DNA from: Chloroflexota bacterium
GTDB taxonomy: Bacteria > Chloroflexota > Anaerolineae > Promineifilales > Promineifilaceae
Reading direction: 5' to 3'
DNA length: 6,463 nucleotides
Assembly: GCA_008501785.1 (NCBI GenBank)
Contig: QQUD01000958.1
Span: 1 to 6,463 of the forward strand
Shown here: piece after piece, positions 3,641 through 6,463 of the stretch
How the letters are laid out: every line of letters begins with the position of its first letter
How positions within the stretch are numbered: position 1 is the first letter of the stretch
The notes under the pieces: generated by a model
What the model was told of the DNA's origin: nothing
The model's database searches: none
The model's input: only the letters and a program-made list of their open reading frames with translations
Program-made: the position numbers and the translations under genes

Positions 3641-6463
3641 ATGAATTATCAAGCTGAAGCAGATCACGCCTCGTATATTCGTCGATTTGGGGTCATCGCC
3701 GCCCAATTTTCGATATTCTTTTTGAGTTTTATTGGTGGATTAGCGGCTACGCGGATTTTTTATGAGCTTTATTTCCCGGCAGCTAGTTGGTTGGGACGGC
3801 CGTATACCGCCTTTCCCCTCGCGGCTCTTTTTGCATTTGTTGTTTGGGGGCTTTGGCTCAAAATCACGATGCGCTCGCCAAATCAAACAGAAATCGGACA
3901 CTCCCTTACGCTTTTCCCTTTGCTTCTCAATCTAATTTATTTAACAAATTCTACGGTTGATTTGGTGCGAAGTCGTTTCATATTCTTTGTCAGTTTGTGG
4001 TTGGTAGTGGGATTAGTTGTGGAATGTCGTGCGCAGAAAGCTGCCTGGAAATGGTGGGGAATAGGCCTGATTTGCACATTTTTGCTGCCCGTTTATTTGT
4101 TTACCATGTCGGCATTGGTGGGTAGAGATGATGTGTTTGAGTTTCAAGTGGTTACGCCGAAGTTAGGCATTGTGCATCCGACAGGGTATCCATTGTATTT
4201 ACTATTGGGCAAGTTATTTGCGTTGCTGTCGGTGCAGTCGGTGGCGTGGCGGCTGAATTTTGCATCAGTAGTGTATGCGTTGTTGGCGGCGGTGTTTTTG
4301 TTTTTGGTGATGTGGCGAGTGGGAAAACGGCCGTTTCCTGCCATTGTCGGTGCCGTTGTCATTGGCCTATCGCCAACATGGTGGAGCCAGGCAATTCAAG
4401 CCGAAGTGTATGCGCTTAATGTGCTGGTAATCTCAGTTGGGCTGTGGCAAATGGCAAAAGTATTGATGCCTGACGCTGAAATTGAATCACATAAATGGAT
4501 GGTTTGGCTCGCATTTACGCTAGGTGTAGGGCTGACCAATCACTTAACAACGGTGATTTTGATCCCTGCTGCTGTTTTGACGGCGATATTGATGCCAAAT
4601 AATCAATTTTGGGCTAGCAGGAGTAGAGGCTTTAGCCGGGATGCTTTAGTCGCTCAGACCCGGCTAAAGCATCTACTCCAGGTAAGTGCTGCCTTTGTTT
4701 TGCCATTGCTGCTTTATGCTTATTTGCCGCTGCGATGGCAAGCCGTTGTGGGTGAGCCGATGGGCTTTGCTCGATTTGTTGATTGGGTAATTGGCGGCCG
4801 TTTTCAGGGGGCGCTGCAATTGATGGCTTGGCTGCGTGACTTAACCCGGTATGAAGTGGTAGGGCGGCTCTTTTTAGAGAATTGGGGCTGGTTTAATTTG
4901 GCAATTGCGCTGCTGGGTATAGGCTGGTTGCTGTGGCAGCAGTGGCGAGTGGCGCTGATTTTGGTGGTAACGTGGCTGGGCTACACTTTTTACAGTTTGA
5001 ACTATTATGTGCCAGATTTGGCTGTTTTTTTGCTGCCTGCGCAAATCATGGTGGGCATTTGTTGGACGTTGGGATTGGGTTGGCTGCTGCAATTGGGTGA
5101 ATGGCGACTGAGTTTTCAAGGTGGTTTTTCAATACAACCTGTGTTGTTGTTGATTTTGGTGGGACCGGTTGTGCTGCTGGCGGTGCGGTCGTGGCCACAG
5201 GTGGACCAGTCTGACGATGATGGTCGGACGCAGTGGGGAACGGCCGTTTTGTCTCTCCCTCTCGCAGAAAACAGCGCTATCTTAGCCGACAGTGACAAAT
5301 ATCCGCCGCTCTTTTATTTGCAACAAACTGAAGGAATGCGTCCTGATTTAGATATTTCTGTTTGGCCGGATGAAGCGGCGTATCGGGCACAGCTAAGCGT
5401 AAGATTGGGCGCTGGTCAAACGGTTTATCTGGCACGATTCTTGCCAGGGTTAGAGGGACTTTACCATTTGCGTTCGGTGGGACCATTAACGGAGGTAAGC
5501 CCCGATGCTTTGCAACTGCTGCCTACGACAGCAACGCCGACCCAGCTTTCATTTGACACGATAACGTTAGTGGGATACGAGTTGGAGCCAGTGGCGCGTG
5601 TGGATGGGACGCAAACGGCCGTTACTTTTTACTGGCAAACGGCTGAACCTGTGTCTGTGGTGCGGCATGTGTATGTGCGTTGGTCCGGTGAACCGGCAGA
5701 AGCAGGTCAGCATCCGGCAAATAACTATTATCCAACGGTGGCGTGGCGGCCGGGTGAAATTGTGTCCGATTATCATTTGTTGCAGGCTCCGGTATTGCTG
5801 GATTCGGAAAAACGCGCTTTGCAGGTAGCATTAGCCCCGCCGTTTAGTTCACTAGATGATTTGGTGTGGCAAACCGTGGTGGAGGTTGAACTGGCAGCGA
5901 CGGAGGGTAGGGGATTGGAACGGCCGTTTCGTGTTCAATCTGTTGATGCAACGATTACCGGCGCAACTTTGCCTGAACAAATCCGGCCCAAACAGTCGCT
6001 GCCACTGCTGATTACGGGGTTTGGTGATGCTGAATCGTTTGATTTTAGACTGGAACCGGTTAGCATTAATCAGGTTTTGGGTGGTCGTTTGGCAGCTTCA
6101 CAAAAGTGGGGGAACGATGGGGCGGAATTTTTGTTGGCGGCTGAGGTGTATGTGGGGGAGGATAACGGCCGTTATCGCTTGATGGCTGCACACGATGATG
6201 GCGTTGTCTGTGGCTGGATGCAGTTGCAGGGGGATGGGTGTGTTTTAGGAGAAATTGAAGTATCGGGCGTGCCGATTCCCGCAGGTGCTGTGAATTATGA
6301 AGATAAAATTGCACTTTTAAGTGTGGATGTTGCTGACGCTAATTTGCAGCCTGGGGGTCAAATTAATTTGACGATAAATTGGCAAAGCCTTGCGCCAATG
6401 CGTGAAGATTATACGGTGTTTGTGCAGGTTTTGGATGCACAGGATCGGCTCGTGGGGCAGGTA
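3641..6463 (+). CDS. DUF2723 / GT-C type membrane glycosyltransferase, partial at its 3' end
   Basis: The frame runs 941 codons from ATG to the right edge without a stop. A TGA in frame at 3635-3637 fixes this ATG as the earliest start. Residues 1-520 are strongly hydrophobic with many membrane helices and carry DUF2723 signatures: DDVFEFQ (163-169, acidic residues in the first large loop), HPTGYPLYLLLGKLF (179-193), QAEVYALN (253-260), GLTNHLTT (297-304) and YYVPDLAVFLLPAQ (455-468). DUF2723 proteins (GT117; human TMEM260 is a protein O-mannosyltransferase) use lipid-linked sugars on the outer membrane face. Residues 530-941 are predicted extracytoplasmic and beta-rich, with two similar modules (about 638-735 and 893 onward; the second reads VFVQVLDAQDRLVGQ). 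Acceptor and sugar are unknown. Residues 327-346 come from a palindromic insertion. Six ACGGCCGT copies are translated as RP, TAV or NGR. Confidence 0.85.
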   Translation, partial: MNYQAEADHASYIRRFGVIAAQFSIFFLSFIGGLAATRIFYELYFPAASWLGRPYTAFPLAALFAFVVWGLWLKITMRSPNQTEIGHSLTLFPLLLNLIYLTNSTVDLVRSRFIFFVSLWLVVGLVVECRAQKAAWKWWGIGLICTFLLPVYLFTMSALVGRDDVFEFQVVTPKLGIVHPTGYPLYLLLGKLFALLSVQSVAWRLNFASVVYALLAAVFLFLVMWRVGKRPFPAIVGAVVIGLSPTWWSQAIQAEVYALNVLVISVGLWQMAKVLMPDAEIESHKWMVWLAFTLGVGLTNHLTTVILIPAAVLTAILMPNNQFWASRSRGFSRDALVAQTRLKHLLQVSAAFVLPLLLYAYLPLRWQAVVGEPMGFARFVDWVIGGRFQGALQLMAWLRDLTRYEVVGRLFLENWGWFNLAIALLGIGWLLWQQWRVALILVVTWLGYTFYSLNYYVPDLAVFLLPAQIMVGICWTLGLGWLLQLGEWRLSFQGGFSIQPVLLLILVGPVVLLAVRSWPQVDQSDDDGRTQWGTAVLSLPLAENSAILADSDKYPPLFYLQQTEGMRPDLDISVWPDEAAYRAQLSVRLGAGQTVYLARFLPGLEGLYHLRSVGPLTEVSPDALQLLPTTATPTQLSFDTITLVGYELEPVARVDGTQTAVTFYWQTAEPVSVVRHVYVRWSGEPAEAGQHPANNYYPTVAWRPGEIVSDYHLLQAPVLLDSEKRALQVALAPPFSSLDDLVWQTVVEVELAATEGRGLERPFRVQSVDATITGATLPEQIRPKQSLPLLITGFGDAESFDFRLEPVSINQVLGGRLAASQKWGNDGAEFLLAAEVYVGEDNGRYRLMAAHDDGVVCGWMQLQGDGCVLGEIEVSGVPIPAGAVNYEDKIALLSVDVADANLQPGGQINLTINWQSLAPMREDYTVFVQVLDAQDRLVGQV
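4620..4679. repeat. 60-bp palindromic element inside the glycosyltransferase gene
   Basis: The left arm (4620-4640, beginning GGAGTAGAGGC and ending TTTAGCCGGG) and right arm (4659-4679, ending ATCTACTCC) are reverse complements at 20 of 21 positions, around an 18-base loop. The loop segment GATGCTTTAG (4640-4649) also pairs perfectly with CTAAAGCATC (4664-4673), giving an alternative fold, and GCTTTAG is present twice. It is exactly 60 bases, 20 codons, and leaves the reading frame intact, adding a basic, polar stretch (RSRGFSRDALVAQTRLKHLL, residues 327-346) between two membrane helices. CAG flanks the inner part on both sides (4618-4620, 4679-4681), but an insertion bounded by it would be 61 bases, so target duplication is doubtful. 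Confidence 0.75.

Larger units (their letters stand above)
22..6173. repeat. Highly iterated palindrome AACGGCCGTT, dispersed through the coding sequence
   Basis: Exact AACGGCCGTT starts at 22, 276, 630, 947, 1232, 1850, 2726, 4326, 5239, 5614, 5919 and 6164. The inner 8-mer ACGGCCGT occurs also at 2627-2634 and 3796-3803, and a one-mismatch form GCGGCCGT at 4794-4801. The longest copy is the perfect 18-base palindrome at 272-289. In equal-base random sequence of this length about 0.006 copies of the 10-mer would be expected. Copies lie about 100 to 1070 bases apart. All 13 copies to the right of base 100 lie inside confident genes and none in the roughly 800 non-coding bases. Reading frames give TAV at least eight times, RP four times and NGR once. 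The pattern resembles HIP1 (GCGATCGC) of cyanobacteria. Confidence 0.93.

Noticed and set aside
4620..4679. Intrinsic terminator inside the glycosyltransferase gene
   Set aside because: Despite the strong stem, no T-run follows on either strand and the frame continues for a further 594 codons with domain-consistent sequence.
22..6173. CRISPR array or transposon ends as an explanation of the repeated palindrome
   Set aside because: Copies are only 8-18 bases, irregularly spaced through intact genes, without spacers, target duplications or an associated transposase.
4144..6314. Several minus-strand open frames of 60-82 codons
   Set aside because: They lie antisense to the continuous DUF2723 glycosyltransferase frame, overlap one another in different frames, and show low-complexity His/Pro/Thr-rich peptides without any domain.

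Overview
The window looks like a stretch of bacterial chromosome of moderate GC content. The mixture of genes (a long multi-membrane DUF2723 glycosyltransferase with beta-sandwich modules after the membrane part, a YihY/BrkB membrane protein with a C-terminal extension, a Nudix hydrolase and a cystathionine gamma-lyase/synthase family enzyme) would fit Chloroflexota of the Anaerolineae type. That placement is an inference from gene style, not from a marker gene.

Layout: positions 1-88 probably hold the last codons of a + strand gene, followed by a perfect 12-bp dyad (99-153). On the minus strand lie a Nudix hydrolase (270-785) and, 32 bases upstream of it, a YihY-family inner-membrane protein (818-1897), probably one transcription unit. 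A candidate promoter (2041-2068) and a leader with two large dyads (1916-1970, 1971-2008) precede this unit. Next, also on the minus strand, is a PLP-dependent trans-sulfuration enzyme (2137-3279) with its own hairpin terminator (2102-2124). A 361-bp gene-free region (3280-3640) follows. It contains several dyads, a -10-like box and a predicted structured RNA of about 138 nt that ends in a textbook intrinsic terminator (3573-3604). From 3641 to the right edge, one + strand open frame of 941 codons encodes a DUF2723/GT-C membrane glycosyltransferase and continues beyond the window.

The genes do not form one pathway. Two things stand out beyond them. First, the palindrome AACGGCCGTT occurs 12 times exactly (14 times as the 8-mer ACGGCCGT) in under 6.5 kb, in coding sequence wherever gene assignment is confident, and is translated mostly as Thr-Ala-Val. 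This is an iterated-palindrome system resembling cyanobacterial HIP1. Second, a 60-bp palindromic element sits in frame inside the glycosyltransferase gene and is translated as 20 codons in a loop between membrane helices, recalling Rickettsia palindromic elements. The possible small RNA at 3467-3604, with an unpaired CCTCCTCCT tract, is a third candidate.
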